A stretch of DNA of 56,254 nt from Calditrichota bacterium (GTDB lineage: Bacteria; Electryoneota; Electryoneia; Electryoneales; Electryoneaceae): the NCBI GenBank assembly GCA_018263585.1, contig JAANWZ010000044.1:702-56955 (forward strand). The letters are read 5' to 3'. Shown piece after piece: positions 7,991-16,644 of this stretch. The position numbers and the translations under genes are program-made. Every line of letters begins with the position of its first letter. Position 1 is the first letter of the stretch. The notes under the pieces were generated by a model, which was not told where the DNA came from, did not search any database, and saw only the letters and a list, made by a program, of their open reading frames with translations.

Positions 7991-9829
7991 ATGGATCAAA
8001 CCCGTAGATACGGCGACGGCGCGAAATCGAACAAACTCCTCCAGTTCGGCAACGAGGCGATCGCGCACGGCGCGCGCGAGGCGGGCTGCTACTTCGCCGC
8101 CGCCTATCCCGGCACGCCTTCCACCGAGATCCTCGAGATCTTCCGCACCTTCCCCGGCATCTTCGCGAAGTGGTCGCCGAACGAGAAGGTCGCGGTCGAG
8201 GTCGGGATCGGTTCGTCGCTCACCGGCACGCGCACGATGGTGACGATGAAACACGTCGGCGTGAACGTCGCGATGGACCCGCTGATGACGTTCACCTACA
8301 CCGGTGTCGTCGGCGGGTTCGTGCTCGTCGCAGCGGACGACCCGGCGATGCACTCGTCCCAGAACGAGCAGGACAGCCGCGTGCTCGCGAAGTTCATGAA
8401 GGCGCCCGTGTTCGACCCCGCGACCAGCCAGCAGGCGCACGATTTCACGAAACTCGCGTTCGACGTCTCCGAGCGGTTCAACACGCCGGTGATGGTGCGG
8501 GAAACGACCCGGATCGCGCACGCGAAAGGGCTCGTCGAACTCGGGGAATGGGCCGAGCCGGTGCGCGGCGAGCGGATGAAGCGCGACATCGAGCGGTTCG
8601 TGATGATGCCCAATTTCGCGCGCCCGCGCCATCCGTTCGTGGAAGAACGCTCGCTGAAGCTGCTCGATTTTTCCAACGAGTGGGAGGGCAACCGTCTCGA
8701 GCTGAATGACCGCCGAATCGGGTTCATCACTGCCGGCGTCGCCACGAACTACATCGAGGAGCTGATGCCGGACGCGTCCTACCTCAGGGTCGGGCTCGCG
8801 TGGCCGTTCCCGGTGGAAAAGGCGCGCGCGCTCGTGGAGCACTGCGACCGCGTGCTCGTCGTCGAGGAGCTCGAACCGTTCATGGAGGAGGAGGCGAAGA
8901 TCGCCGGGCTCCCGGTCGAGGGCAAGGCGTACTTCCCGCGCGTCGGCGAGTTCGACCTCGACGCCGTCGCCGCCGGGTTGAAGAAGGCCGGCCTGCTTGA
9001 TGAGACGTTCGCGATGCCGGAACCGGCGGAAGTTGTTGCGCGCCCGCCGGTTCTCTGCGCCGGCTGCCCGCACCGCGGCATCTACATGGCGCTGCGCAAG
9101 ATCAACGCGGACGTCTATGGCGACATCGGCTGCTACACGCTCGCCGCGCTCCCGCCGCTCGAAACGATGCACACCTGCTTCTGCATGGGCGCCTCGATCG
9201 GGAACGCGATCGGCGCGAAGCTGACGGAAACGAAGCCCCGCCACCCGACAGTCGCAGTGATCGGCGACTCCACATTCTACCACGGCGGCATCACCGGCCT
9301 GCTCGACGTGGTCACGAGCCGGGCGAACATCACGGTCGTGATCGTGGACAACAGCATCACCGCGATGACGGGTGGGCAGCATCACCCGGGCACCGACCGC
9401 GACCTGATGGGCAACGAGGCGAAGCATGTCCCGATCGAGCAGGTGGTGAAAGGTCTCGGTGTGGAAAAACTGATCGTGCTCGACACCTATGACTACCAGA
9501 ACGCGGTCGATCAACTGAGGTCGGCGGTGCGGTTCGAGGGGCCGGCGGTAGTGATCGCACGACGGCCGTGCGCGCTGTTCCCGACCAAGATCAAGCCGGA
9601 GCCGTACGCCGTCATCGAGCACGCGTGCACCGGCTGCGGCAACTGCTTCCGCATCGGCTGCCCCGCGATTTTCGATTCCGGAAAGAAGACGGAACGCGGG
9701 CTCGCGATCGCGACGATCGATGCGGACGCCTGCACCGGCTGCACGCTCTGCGAACAGGTGTGCAAGGACGATGCGATCTTCCCGCTCGCCGAATTGAACA
9801 AGAAGCGGGAGCAGGAGGTGCAGGTATGA
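7991..9829 (+). CDS. iorA: Indolepyruvate ferredoxin oxidoreductase, alpha subunit
   Basis: 612 aa. The start at 7991 follows GGAAGGA. Order of domains: pyruvate:ferredoxin oxidoreductase-type pyrimidine-binding domain (NEAIAHGAREAGCYFAAAYPGTPSTEI, residues about 19-45), a central transketolase-like region, a TPP/Mg site (GDIGCYTLAALPPLETMHTCFCMGASIGNAIG from about 377, GDSTFYHGGITG, VDNSITAMTGGQHHPG), and a C-terminal ferredoxin domain with two clusters (CTGCGNCFRIGCP near 546; CTGCTLCEQVC near 580). The enzyme oxidatively decarboxylates aryl 2-oxoacids to aryl-acetyl-CoA and reduces ferredoxin in the cytoplasm. It overlaps iorB by ATGA, so the two subunits are made together. Confidence 0.95.
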   Translation: MDQTRRYGDGAKSNKLLQFGNEAIAHGAREAGCYFAAAYPGTPSTEILEIFRTFPGIFAKWSPNEKVAVEVGIGSSLTGTRTMVTMKHVGVNVAMDPLMTFTYTGVVGGFVLVAADDPAMHSSQNEQDSRVLAKFMKAPVFDPATSQQAHDFTKLAFDVSERFNTPVMVRETTRIAHAKGLVELGEWAEPVRGERMKRDIERFVMMPNFARPRHPFVEERSLKLLDFSNEWEGNRLELNDRRIGFITAGVATNYIEELMPDASYLRVGLAWPFPVEKARALVEHCDRVLVVEELEPFMEEEAKIAGLPVEGKAYFPRVGEFDLDAVAAGLKKAGLLDETFAMPEPAEVVARPPVLCAGCPHRGIYMALRKINADVYGDIGCYTLAALPPLETMHTCFCMGASIGNAIGAKLTETKPRHPTVAVIGDSTFYHGGITGLLDVVTSRANITVVIVDNSITAMTGGQHHPGTDRDLMGNEAKHVPIEQVVKGLGVEKLIVLDTYDYQNAVDQLRSAVRFEGPAVVIARRPCALFPTKIKPEPYAVIEHACTGCGNCFRIGCPAIFDSGKKTERGLAIATIDADACTGCTLCEQVCKDDAIFPLAELNKKREQEVQV

Positions 9830-10440
9830 GCGAAGTCGTCAACGTGCTCATCGTCGGCGTCGGCGGCCAGGGGGTCGTGCTCGCCTCGAACATCCTCTGC
9901 GAGGTCGCGGTGCGCGCCGGGCTGGACGTGAAGAAATCCGAGATCCACGGGATGAGCCAGCGCGGCGGGGTCGTCACCAGCCACGTCCGCTTCGGCGAAC
10001 GCGTGCTCAGCCCGCTGATCATGCACGGCCGCGCCGATGTCGTGCTCGGGTTCGAAGCGGCGGAGGCGCTCCGGTTCGCGCACGAAGTCCGCGACGGCGG
10101 CCTGCTCCTCTCCTCGACGCAGAAGATCCCGCCGCCGACCGGACCGGTGAAGAAGAAACAGAAGCGCCCGCGCTACCCGCAAACCCCGCTCTCCGACGCG
10201 AAACAGGTCTGCCGCGGGCGCGTCGTTCCCGTCGAAGCCGACCGGATCGCCGCCGAACTCGGCAACCCGCGGCTCACGAACACGATCCTGCTCGGCGCGC
10301 TCTCCACCGGGCTCGCGATCGACGACGCACTCTGGACCGACACGATCCGGCAGATGGTGCCGTCGAAGACGGTCGAGCTCAACCTCGCCGCGTTCGCGCG
10401 CGGAAAAGAGGTCGCGCTCAGCGAGCGCCAGCCCGCGTGA
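9826..10440 (+). CDS. iorB: Indolepyruvate ferredoxin oxidoreductase, beta subunit
   Basis: The real start is the ATG at 9826, which overlaps the iorA stop and follows GAGGTGCAGG; the track ORF begins too far upstream. The 204-aa product is a gamma-type (POR_N-related) subunit: NVLIVGVGGQGVVLASNILCEVA at the N-terminus, then SEIHGMSQRGGVVTSHVRFG, both diagnostic for IorB. It provides the CoA-proximal part of the heterodimer with IorA. An insertion rich in lysine and proline (PPPTGPVKKKQKRPRYPQTP, about residues 103-122) is charged and probably a surface loop. Confidence 0.94.
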   Translation: MSEVVNVLIVGVGGQGVVLASNILCEVAVRAGLDVKKSEIHGMSQRGGVVTSHVRFGERVLSPLIMHGRADVVLGFEAAEALRFAHEVRDGGLLLSSTQKIPPPTGPVKKKQKRPRYPQTPLSDAKQVCRGRVVPVEADRIAAELGNPRLTNTILLGALSTGLAIDDALWTDTIRQMVPSKTVELNLAAFARGKEVALSERQPA

Positions 10441-10481
10441 TCCGGCGGTCGCACGTTGCGGGCTGCGGGCGGCGGGCACAC

Positions 10482-10576
10482 ACAACCCTTGCCCTTGACT
10501 TTAGTCAAGGATAATCAAGAGTTTGGTCCACAACCGATGCCCTTGACTTTAGTCAAGGATAGTCAGGAGGTTGGTC
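10482..10576. repeat. E-family repeats 1 and 2 in tandem
   Basis: Two direct copies of an approximately 47-bp unit, each containing CCTTGACTTTAGTCAAGG, an 8-bp-arm palindrome around a central TT, followed by ATAATCA or ATAGTCA. Three more copies in this window are at 27284-27310, 43300-43329 and 56183-56212. Confidence 0.85.
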
Positions 10577-10578
10577 CG

Positions 10579-10888
10579 GGAGCGCTTGCGAAGATCCGGT
10601 TATGCAGTTAGCTCAGCCACGTGTATGGACCGGACTCTGAAGCACATTCGCGCAGCAGAGGCGTCATTCTGAACCCGGCTTCACGCGTCTGTCTGCGTGA
10701 AGACGGGTGAAGAAGGTCCAGCCTATCCGAGGGTTATGTCACGAGTTTCATTGTATCGTCCACCCTTGTCGAACCTGGACCTTCTTCCCTCAGCCCGACA
10801 AACGGACGTCGGGCTTCGGTCAGAATGACCCCTTTGCCACCCGCGATATTGGTCCCGGCTGAGCCAAAGGGATAACCGGGTGCGACCG
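10579..10888 (-). repeat. ME element copy 1 (inverted orientation)
   Basis: About 310 bp. It is the reverse complement of copies 2-4: outer end AGCGCTTGCGAAGATCCGGTT, then GTCATTCTGAACC, an inner GAAGAAGGTCC arm, a conserved centre of about 55 bp, GGACCTTCTTC, GGTCAGAATGAC, and an outer ATAACCGGGTGCGA. Ends are more degraded than in copies 2 and 4. Confidence 0.8.
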
Positions 10889-10931
10889 AGCCGGGTGGGC
10901 CGGGCTCGCCCCGGGTTTCACGCTACGCCAT

Positions 10932-11016
10932 GTGCCCCTGTGACTGCGTGCAGCGATGTCGCAGGGTTCATTCACCGGTGGATGAGCCGCGGTGACCTTC
11001 GGTCCCCGCGGGCATG
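10932..11016. repeat. C-family and B-family hairpins
   Basis: C copy (10932-10976): the stem ends GTGCCCCTGTGAC and GTCGCAGGG enclose a variable middle. B copy (10981-11016): AGCCGCGGTGACC and GGTCCCCGCGGGC pair around TTC. Together with the E and ME copies this accounts for most of the 770-bp gap between iorB and the radical SAM gene; 11017-11175 shows nothing recognisable. Confidence 0.7.
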
Positions 11017-11210
11017 CAGTTGTCACGTACGATGTGATCAGCCGCGCGGGCGACACTGATTGAGCCCGCACAGGCGGCACTAATCGCCCCCGTACAGGCC
11101 GTGCCGAGTTGGCGGGTTGCTACAGTCAGAATTCGTGAACCCGCCGGGAGAGTAGTATTTTTGTACATGGGGCGTTATACTCCGGAGAGGCGACCGAGGC
11201 GATAAGATCG

Positions 11211-12143
11211 ATGTCGATCACAGGCCTCCACCTGCTGCTCTCCTACCAGTGCACGAACGAGTGCGACCACTGCTTCGTGTATTCGTCCCCGTCCGCGCGC
11301 GGGACGATGAGCCTGCGCTTCGCCCGGAACGCGATCCACCAGGCGCAGGACGTGAAGGGGATGGAGGAGATCTGGTTCGAGGGCGGGGAGCCGTTCCTTC
11401 TCTACCCGGTGCTGATGAACGCGGCCTGGTACGCGGCGATGGTCGGGTTCCGGATCGGGATTGTCACGAACGGCTATTTCGCGACGACGGTCGAGGACGC
11501 GATGGAGTGGCTGCGACCGCTCGTCGAGTTGCCCGAGATCGCGTTGTCCGTCAGCGAGGACGTGTACCACGGCAGCGACGAGGGTGACAACCCTGCCGCC
11601 CGCACCCGCGAGGCCGCCCGCCGGCTCGGCATCGAGGCGGATGCGGTCTCGATCGAACAGCCGTGCGGAGTGGTGATCGAGCACGAGAAGGGGGAGCCGA
11701 TCCTCGGCGGCGGGGTGCGGTTCCGCGGGCGCGCGGCGGACAGGCTCGCGGATGACCCGTCGTTGCCGCGGAAGCCGTGGCACGAGTTCACCGAATGCCC
11801 GGACGAGGACTGGGACCGTGTCGGCCGGCTCCACCTCGACGGCTACGGCAACGTGTTCGCCTGCCAGGGAGTCGTGATCGGAAACCTGGACGCGCGCACG
11901 CTGCGCGAGATCGTGCGCGAATACGAGCCCGACACGCACCCGATCATCGGCCCGCTCAAGCGCGGCGGCCCCGCCGAGCTCGTACGTCACTACGACCTGC
12001 CGCTGAAGGGCGAATACCTCGACGCGTGCCAGTTGTGCTTCCTCGCACGCCGGGCGCTGCGGGAAAGACGTCCGGACCTGCTCGCCCCGCCGGTGGTTTA
12101 TGGAGAAGACCCCGGCGACGCCTCACAGGGTGAACAGGACTGA
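11211..12143 (+). CDS. Radical SAM protein with C-terminal cysteine cluster, unknown substrate
   Basis: 310 aa. The radical SAM signature CTNECDHC (C14, C18, C21) follows the first strand GLHLLLSYQ. WFEGGEPFL matches the GGE SAM-binding motif and GIVTNGYF the next core strand. The C-terminal half carries further cysteines (TECPDEDW, NVFACQGVVIGNL, LDACQLCFLARRAL), the pattern of a SPASM-like auxiliary Fe-S site. Such enzymes modify peptides or act in cofactor pathways, but no precursor peptide or partner gene is beside it, so the substrate is unknown. A TATACT sequence at 11176-11181 could be its -10 element. The 3' end overlaps the convergent downstream gene by 21 bp. Spacing after GAGGCG at 11201 supports the start. 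Confidence 0.85.
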   Translation: MSITGLHLLLSYQCTNECDHCFVYSSPSARGTMSLRFARNAIHQAQDVKGMEEIWFEGGEPFLLYPVLMNAAWYAAMVGFRIGIVTNGYFATTVEDAMEWLRPLVELPEIALSVSEDVYHGSDEGDNPAARTREAARRLGIEADAVSIEQPCGVVIEHEKGEPILGGGVRFRGRAADRLADDPSLPRKPWHEFTECPDEDWDRVGRLHLDGYGNVFACQGVVIGNLDARTLREIVREYEPDTHPIIGPLKRGGPAELVRHYDLPLKGEYLDACQLCFLARRALRERRPDLLAPPVVYGEDPGDASQGEQD

Positions 12144-13652
12144 CGCGCGCAGCGTCAGCCCGGTCGCCTTCACCGTCGCCTCGTACCCGTCGTCCCCGTC
12201 ATCCTCCGCGAGCACCGTCTGCGCGGGATACCACGCATATCCGGCCCTGATCTGCACCGCGAGATCGGGCGTGATCAGCGTCTCGAGGCCGGTGGCGAAC
12301 GTGAACCCGTGCACCGCTTCCGTGTGCGTGTCCCCGTTCTCGTCCTCGATGCCCGGGAAGCTGACCGCGAGGATCCCGTAGCGCGCGGATGCGAGCAGCG
12401 CGAACCGGCGGAACCACAGCTTCTTCATCACGCCGATGTTGCCGCCGAACGTGAGCGTGTGCGGCACAGCGAGCAGCCCGCCTTCCGCGACCGTGTACAG
12501 CTCGGAGACGCCGGTGAGTGCGGCGACATTGTACTCCGCGCCCGCGGCGAGCCATAACCGCGACGCGCTCCCGTCGTCCGGCAGCTCGACGTCCTCGTCA
12601 TGCTCGCCGGGGATCAGCCGGGGATGTCGCCGGAACGCGTCGAACCCGCTCGTCTCGACCGGGATCGCCCCGAGCACCGGCATCAGGTTGAACCCGAACC
12701 GGGCATCTTCGATCACCTGGTCGGAGTAAGTGACATCCCAGCCGCCGATCAGCACCTGCACCTCGGATCGCTCGTCGCCGACCGCGCGCACCTTGCCGAA
12801 CGCGAGCATCCGTGACCCGGCCGCGGTCGGGTCGCTCGCCGACCACACCTTGTAGCGGCGGTCGAGCTGCACGCCGAGGTCCGCGCCGCGGTTGAACGTG
12901 AACCGGTTCACCCCGGGCTTCGTCACGATCGCCTTGATCGAAAACTCGTCCATCGCGCGCACGTTCGTGCGCAACTGCTCGATCACGCCGTCCGCGCGGT
13001 CCTCGAACTGGTCGCGGATCTGCCTGTGCGTCGGCTTGTGATGTTTGCCGTGCGAAGTTGTGAACACATCGAGGTCGGGGATCGCGCCGAGCAGCGCCCC
13101 GATTGCACTCGTGGACCCGTGCACCTTGCCCACCCGCTCGCCGTCGTGCGTGCGGAAGATCTCGAGCTCCACCTCGATCTCCCACGTGTTGTCCTCGAAC
13201 AGACACCGTGTCATTCGCGGCACGAACGCGTAGCCGTTCTCCACGATCTGCTTCAGATCGGCGAGTGTGATCGGCGCCTCGCCGTAGCGCCCGCCGGTTT
13301 CGACCCGCTTCTGCTTGATCTCCTGCGCGTGCGCGAGCAGGTAGTCGTTCGCGTTCGCGAGGAAGTCGCCGAGGTCGGACTCGGCGGGCATCTCGTAGAA
13401 CGCGAAGCGCGGGAAGTTGAACACGAGTTCGCGCAGCAACCGGTGCTCGAAGTAGCCGCGGTCGGCGCGGGTCATCTGGCTCGTCGATGACCCGTACTGG
13501 ACCGGGAACACGAACAACTGCTTCTTCACCGACTGCTTGAGCGCGGCGCCGGCCGGTTCACCGGCCGACGTGTCCGCCGGCTCCCCGGCCGGCAGGGAAG
13601 AGGCCGCCGTCAACACGGCGGCGAACACGATCACGAGCAAACGGGAGTTCAT
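12123..13652 (-). CDS. Exported outer-membrane barrel-like protein
   Basis: The start at 13652 gives 509 aa with a clean signal peptide (MNSRLLVIVFAAVLTAASSLPAGE); the track ORF extends 188 codons into non-coding repeats. Residues about 40-330 form a soluble mixed alpha/beta region (MTRADRGYFEHRLLRELVFNFPRFAFYEMP, then TLADLKQIVENGYAFVPRMTRCLFEDNTWEIEVELEIFRTHDG). The last 160 residues are alternating barrel-like strands ending in TLRASVLFTL. I do not recognise the family. A TAGATTTG element about 34 bp upstream is a plausible promoter. Confidence 0.75.
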   Translation of the reverse strand: MNSRLLVIVFAAVLTAASSLPAGEPADTSAGEPAGAALKQSVKKQLFVFPVQYGSSTSQMTRADRGYFEHRLLRELVFNFPRFAFYEMPAESDLGDFLANANDYLLAHAQEIKQKRVETGGRYGEAPITLADLKQIVENGYAFVPRMTRCLFEDNTWEIEVELEIFRTHDGERVGKVHGSTSAIGALLGAIPDLDVFTTSHGKHHKPTHRQIRDQFEDRADGVIEQLRTNVRAMDEFSIKAIVTKPGVNRFTFNRGADLGVQLDRRYKVWSASDPTAAGSRMLAFGKVRAVGDERSEVQVLIGGWDVTYSDQVIEDARFGFNLMPVLGAIPVETSGFDAFRRHPRLIPGEHDEDVELPDDGSASRLWLAAGAEYNVAALTGVSELYTVAEGGLLAVPHTLTFGGNIGVMKKLWFRRFALLASARYGILAVSFPGIEDENGDTHTEAVHGFTFATGLETLITPDLAVQIRAGYAWYPAQTVLAEDDGDDGYEATVKATGLTLRASVLFTL

Positions 13653-13685
13653 CGCGTCCCGGTCGGTTGCGTTCACCTGTCGCGG

Positions 13686-13693
13686 CAAATCTA
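13686..13693 (-). promoter_or_regulatory. Possible -7 element (TAGATTTG)
   Basis: TAGATTTG on the minus strand is identical to the putative fni -7 element and lies 34 bp before the start at 13652. No clear TTTG lies at the expected upstream distance, so support is partial. Confidence 0.3.
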
Positions 13694-13967
13694 ATGCAAT
13701 CGGCGGGCCGGTCACGGAGCCCGCGAGCACGAGTCCCGGCGACCGGCGGGCGCACGACTCTCCGCGCCCGATAGAACGATCCCGCGCGCCCGGTTCAGAA
13801 AAAGCTAAAGCAGGCGTGCAATCTGCCGATAGGGAGGACGGAGGGGGGAACCGCGCCGGCAGCGCGCGCGATCCCCCGTGACCCGGCGGCGCCCGCCGGT
13901 TCGATTGCATAGCGCGCTCCGGTACGGCGCGCACGCCCGCGACCGGACAGCTTCGACGGAGGCCTTG

Positions 13968-14183
13968 ATGAAACGACGGAGAGGGCGGCCCGGCAGACGC
14001 AACCTGCCCCGTCCGCTGAACCGGGCGGGTTCGTTGCCGGTCAACATGGTACCACCGATGGACGATTCCCGCCTGATCAACGAGCGCGAACTGATACGCG
14101 CGCCGGGCCTTGGCCCCGCGGAAGTCCGCGTGACCGCGCCCGTTCCGACACGACGCGCGACCCGGCCGGCGGGCTCTCGGTGA
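13968..14183 (+). CDS. Possible small basic protein (doubtful)
   Basis: A 71-codon ORF begins with ATG at 13968, 7 bp after GACGGAGG, a good ribosome-binding site. The product is very basic at first (MKRRRGRPGRRNLPRP), then DDSRLINERELIRAPGLGPAEVRV, which loosely recalls the start of IF-3 (INERIRAPEVRV) but with an insertion and no remaining domain. It may be a gene fragment or chance. Confidence 0.25.
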   Translation: MKRRRGRPGRRNLPRPLNRAGSLPVNMVPPMDDSRLINERELIRAPGLGPAEVRVTAPVPTRRATRPAGSR

Positions 14184-14445
14184 ACTGACAGGCGGAATGA
14201 ACTGGCACGTGCGCACATGCCCGCGGGGACGGCCCGAAGGGCGTCACCGCGGCTGAACCGACGGTGTGGGCTTGCCTGCGCAGTCACGTTCCGCGCTTGA
14301 CAAGCAAGCGCGGGCACGAGGACGCACGTGAGACCCGAGGCTGAAGCCCGCCGCACAGAGACGCGCTGTCACAGGGGCACGTGAAAGACCAACTACCGGA
14401 TCACGATCCTCCGGACCAGTCACCGCCGGATCACGCGCCCCCGGA

Positions 14446-15246
14446 TCACTCGCCGCCTCCGACATAAACCCGCAGTCCCCCTTCCAGCGACGCTCCGCCG
14501 ATCAGGAACTCACCGTCCCACGCGTAGAAATTCGCGTTGTACGGCACCCACGCGTAGTTGAGGCTGACGAACCACTCCATGCTCCGCTGCTCTTTGCTCG
14601 CGAGCTGGAGGCCGGTGCCGACGACGACTCCGAATCCGGAGCCGGTCTCCTCGTAGGTCTCAAACTCACGTATCGTTCGCCCGCCGTTGTCCTCTTCGAA
14701 TTCGAACCGGAATTCGAGCCGGGAACGGAACCGCACGTACTCGAAGCCGGCGGTGAAATACCACAGCGGGAGCGGCTCGAACGGCGTCCAGTCGAGCGCG
14801 AGACGGGTGCTCGACTGCCGCCATTCCGTGGACTGCTTCTGCAGGTACTGCCCTGTGGTGTCGTTCGGGTCGGGGTATCCCTGCAGCTCCGCCGCCTTCG
14901 GCAGTCCCCAGAACAGGTCGAGGTGGGTGAGGAAGTGGAAGTTGTGCCGGTAGCCGATCACGAGTTTCGCGCCGGGCATCTGCGTGTTCTCCCAGCCGAG
15001 ACCGAGCCGCTCCTCCGCCGTGTCCCGCCGGTTTGTCACAAGTCCGTAGGCGTTGCGCCGCTCGACGCTGAACCTCATCCGCCCGTCACTCGTGATCACA
15101 TCCCCGCTGCCGTTCAGCTCGAACATGCTGATCCCGCCGCCGATGAACCAGCCCTCCGGTTGTGAGCGCTGGGCGGCGGATGTTGTCGGCGCGGCGACAA
15201 CCCCGGCGAGCAGTACACCGGCGATCAGGAGGAGACGTCGGTTCAT
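14446..15246 (-). CDS. Small outer-membrane beta-barrel protein
   Basis: 266 aa from the ATG at 15246, with a signal peptide (MNRRLLLIAGVLLAGVVAAPTTSAAQ). After it, strands alternate polar and hydrophobic residues with tyrosine/phenylalanine girdles (GWFIGGGISMFEL, KLVIGYRHNFHFLTHLDLFWGL, WYFTAGFEYVRFRSRLEFRFEFEE, GFGVVVGTGLQL, EWFVSLNYAWVPYNANFYAW), ending GGASLEGGLRVYVGGGE. This is the composition of an 8-12-strand outer-membrane barrel. It starts 29 bp after the xthA stop on the same strand, so the two may share a transcript, although no functional link is apparent. Confidence 0.75.
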   Translation of the reverse strand: MNRRLLLIAGVLLAGVVAAPTTSAAQRSQPEGWFIGGGISMFELNGSGDVITSDGRMRFSVERRNAYGLVTNRRDTAEERLGLGWENTQMPGAKLVIGYRHNFHFLTHLDLFWGLPKAAELQGYPDPNDTTGQYLQKQSTEWRQSSTRLALDWTPFEPLPLWYFTAGFEYVRFRSRLEFRFEFEEDNGGRTIREFETYEETGSGFGVVVGTGLQLASKEQRSMEWFVSLNYAWVPYNANFYAWDGEFLIGGASLEGGLRVYVGGGE

Positions 15247-15275
15247 GGTGTTTCCCGTCACGATGCGGTTGCGGC

Positions 15276-16058
<783 letters not shown>

Positions 16059-16147
16059 TGTTCGCAGTTCGGCTCTGTTGGTTGACCTCTGCTGCGGGCC
16101 GGGAACATCCGGGCGCGGACTCCGTGAACCTGTCGGACGGCCGCCGC

Positions 16148-16178
16148 TTGACCTCTGTTTACGCCGTGCTTACGTTGA
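16148..16178 (+). promoter_or_regulatory. Possible Bacteroidetes-type promoter
   Basis: TTG (16148-16150) and TACGTTGA (16171-16178) are separated by 20 bp, the spacing seen at several other candidate promoters in the window. It is 24 bp before the ATG at 16203. Confidence 0.35.
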
Positions 16179-16202
16179 CCGGGACGCAAACGGGACGCTG
16201 CG

Positions 16203-16556
16203 ATGGCGACGAAGAAGAAACGGTACAAGTCGAAGGATCCGAAGCCGGACTGGGTTCGCGCCAACGACTACAAGCGGATCCGCGGCGGGAGCTACATCGT
16301 CCGGCGGAACGAACACGGCGCCGCAACGTACGTTGTCGGCAAAGCGACCCGCAAGCTTTCCACCCCCGTCGAGGTGGAGTACGCGCTCAAGCAGGGGCAG
16401 ATGGTCGCGGTCTGGGCGGGCAAGTACTTCCGGTACGTGCGTGTCACCCCGGATGTCGGGCGCGAAATCCTCGATTTGATCTGGGAGCAGGAGGAGCGGC
16501 GCGGCGTCGAGCGACCCGAAATGAGCGACTACGACAAGGAGTCGTTCGACATCTGA
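16203..16556 (+). CDS. Conserved hypothetical basic protein
   Basis: 117 aa. It begins with a lysine-rich tail (MATKKKRYKSKDPKPDWVRAND), followed by a compact globular part: YKRIRGGSYIVRRNEHGAATYVVGKATRKL and PVEVEYALKQGQMVAVWAGKYFRYVRVTP, then an acidic C-terminus (EMSDYDKESFDI). The charge pattern suggests nucleic-acid or ribosome association, but I do not recognise the family. It has its own likely promoter and an intrinsic terminator, so it appears to be monocistronic. Confidence 0.7.
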   Translation: MATKKKRYKSKDPKPDWVRANDYKRIRGGSYIVRRNEHGAATYVVGKATRKLSTPVEVEYALKQGQMVAVWAGKYFRYVRVTPDVGREILDLIWEQEERRGVERPEMSDYDKESFDI

Positions 16557-16580
16557 GTGGAACAGACGGTTTCCCATCCG

Positions 16581-16606
16581 CCGCCGGGAGGATTCCGGCG
16601 GTTTTC
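16581..16606 (+). terminator. Intrinsic terminator
   Basis: A 7-bp GC stem, CCGCCGG...CCGGCGG, with a 7-nt loop is followed by TTTTC. It lies 25 bp after the stop of the 16203 gene. Confidence 0.8.
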
Positions 16607-16644
16607 TGCTTGCGGCTCAGATTCCGACAGCGGGACCGACAGAA

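Larger units (their letters stand above)
13653..14445. repeat. Gene-poor region with B, C, D and H hairpins
   Basis: This 793-bp gap contains a B-family hairpin at 14216-14256 (GCCCGCGGGGACGG pairing with CGTCACCGCGGC), an H-family copy near 14291-14318 (GCGCTTG...CAAGCGCGGGCACGAG), a partial D copy at 14328-14350, and a C fragment at 14365-14381. The segment 13700-14200 is non-repetitive and contains only the small ORF listed separately. Confidence 0.6.

Noticed and set aside
10492-10521. E repeats as sigma70 promoters (TTGACT ... GATAAT)
   Set aside because: The two boxes are only 9 bp apart, far from the 17-bp spacing needed.
14216-14256. B hairpins as Rho-independent terminators
   Set aside because: They lack T-tracts, occur in multiples, and are found upstream as well as downstream of genes.
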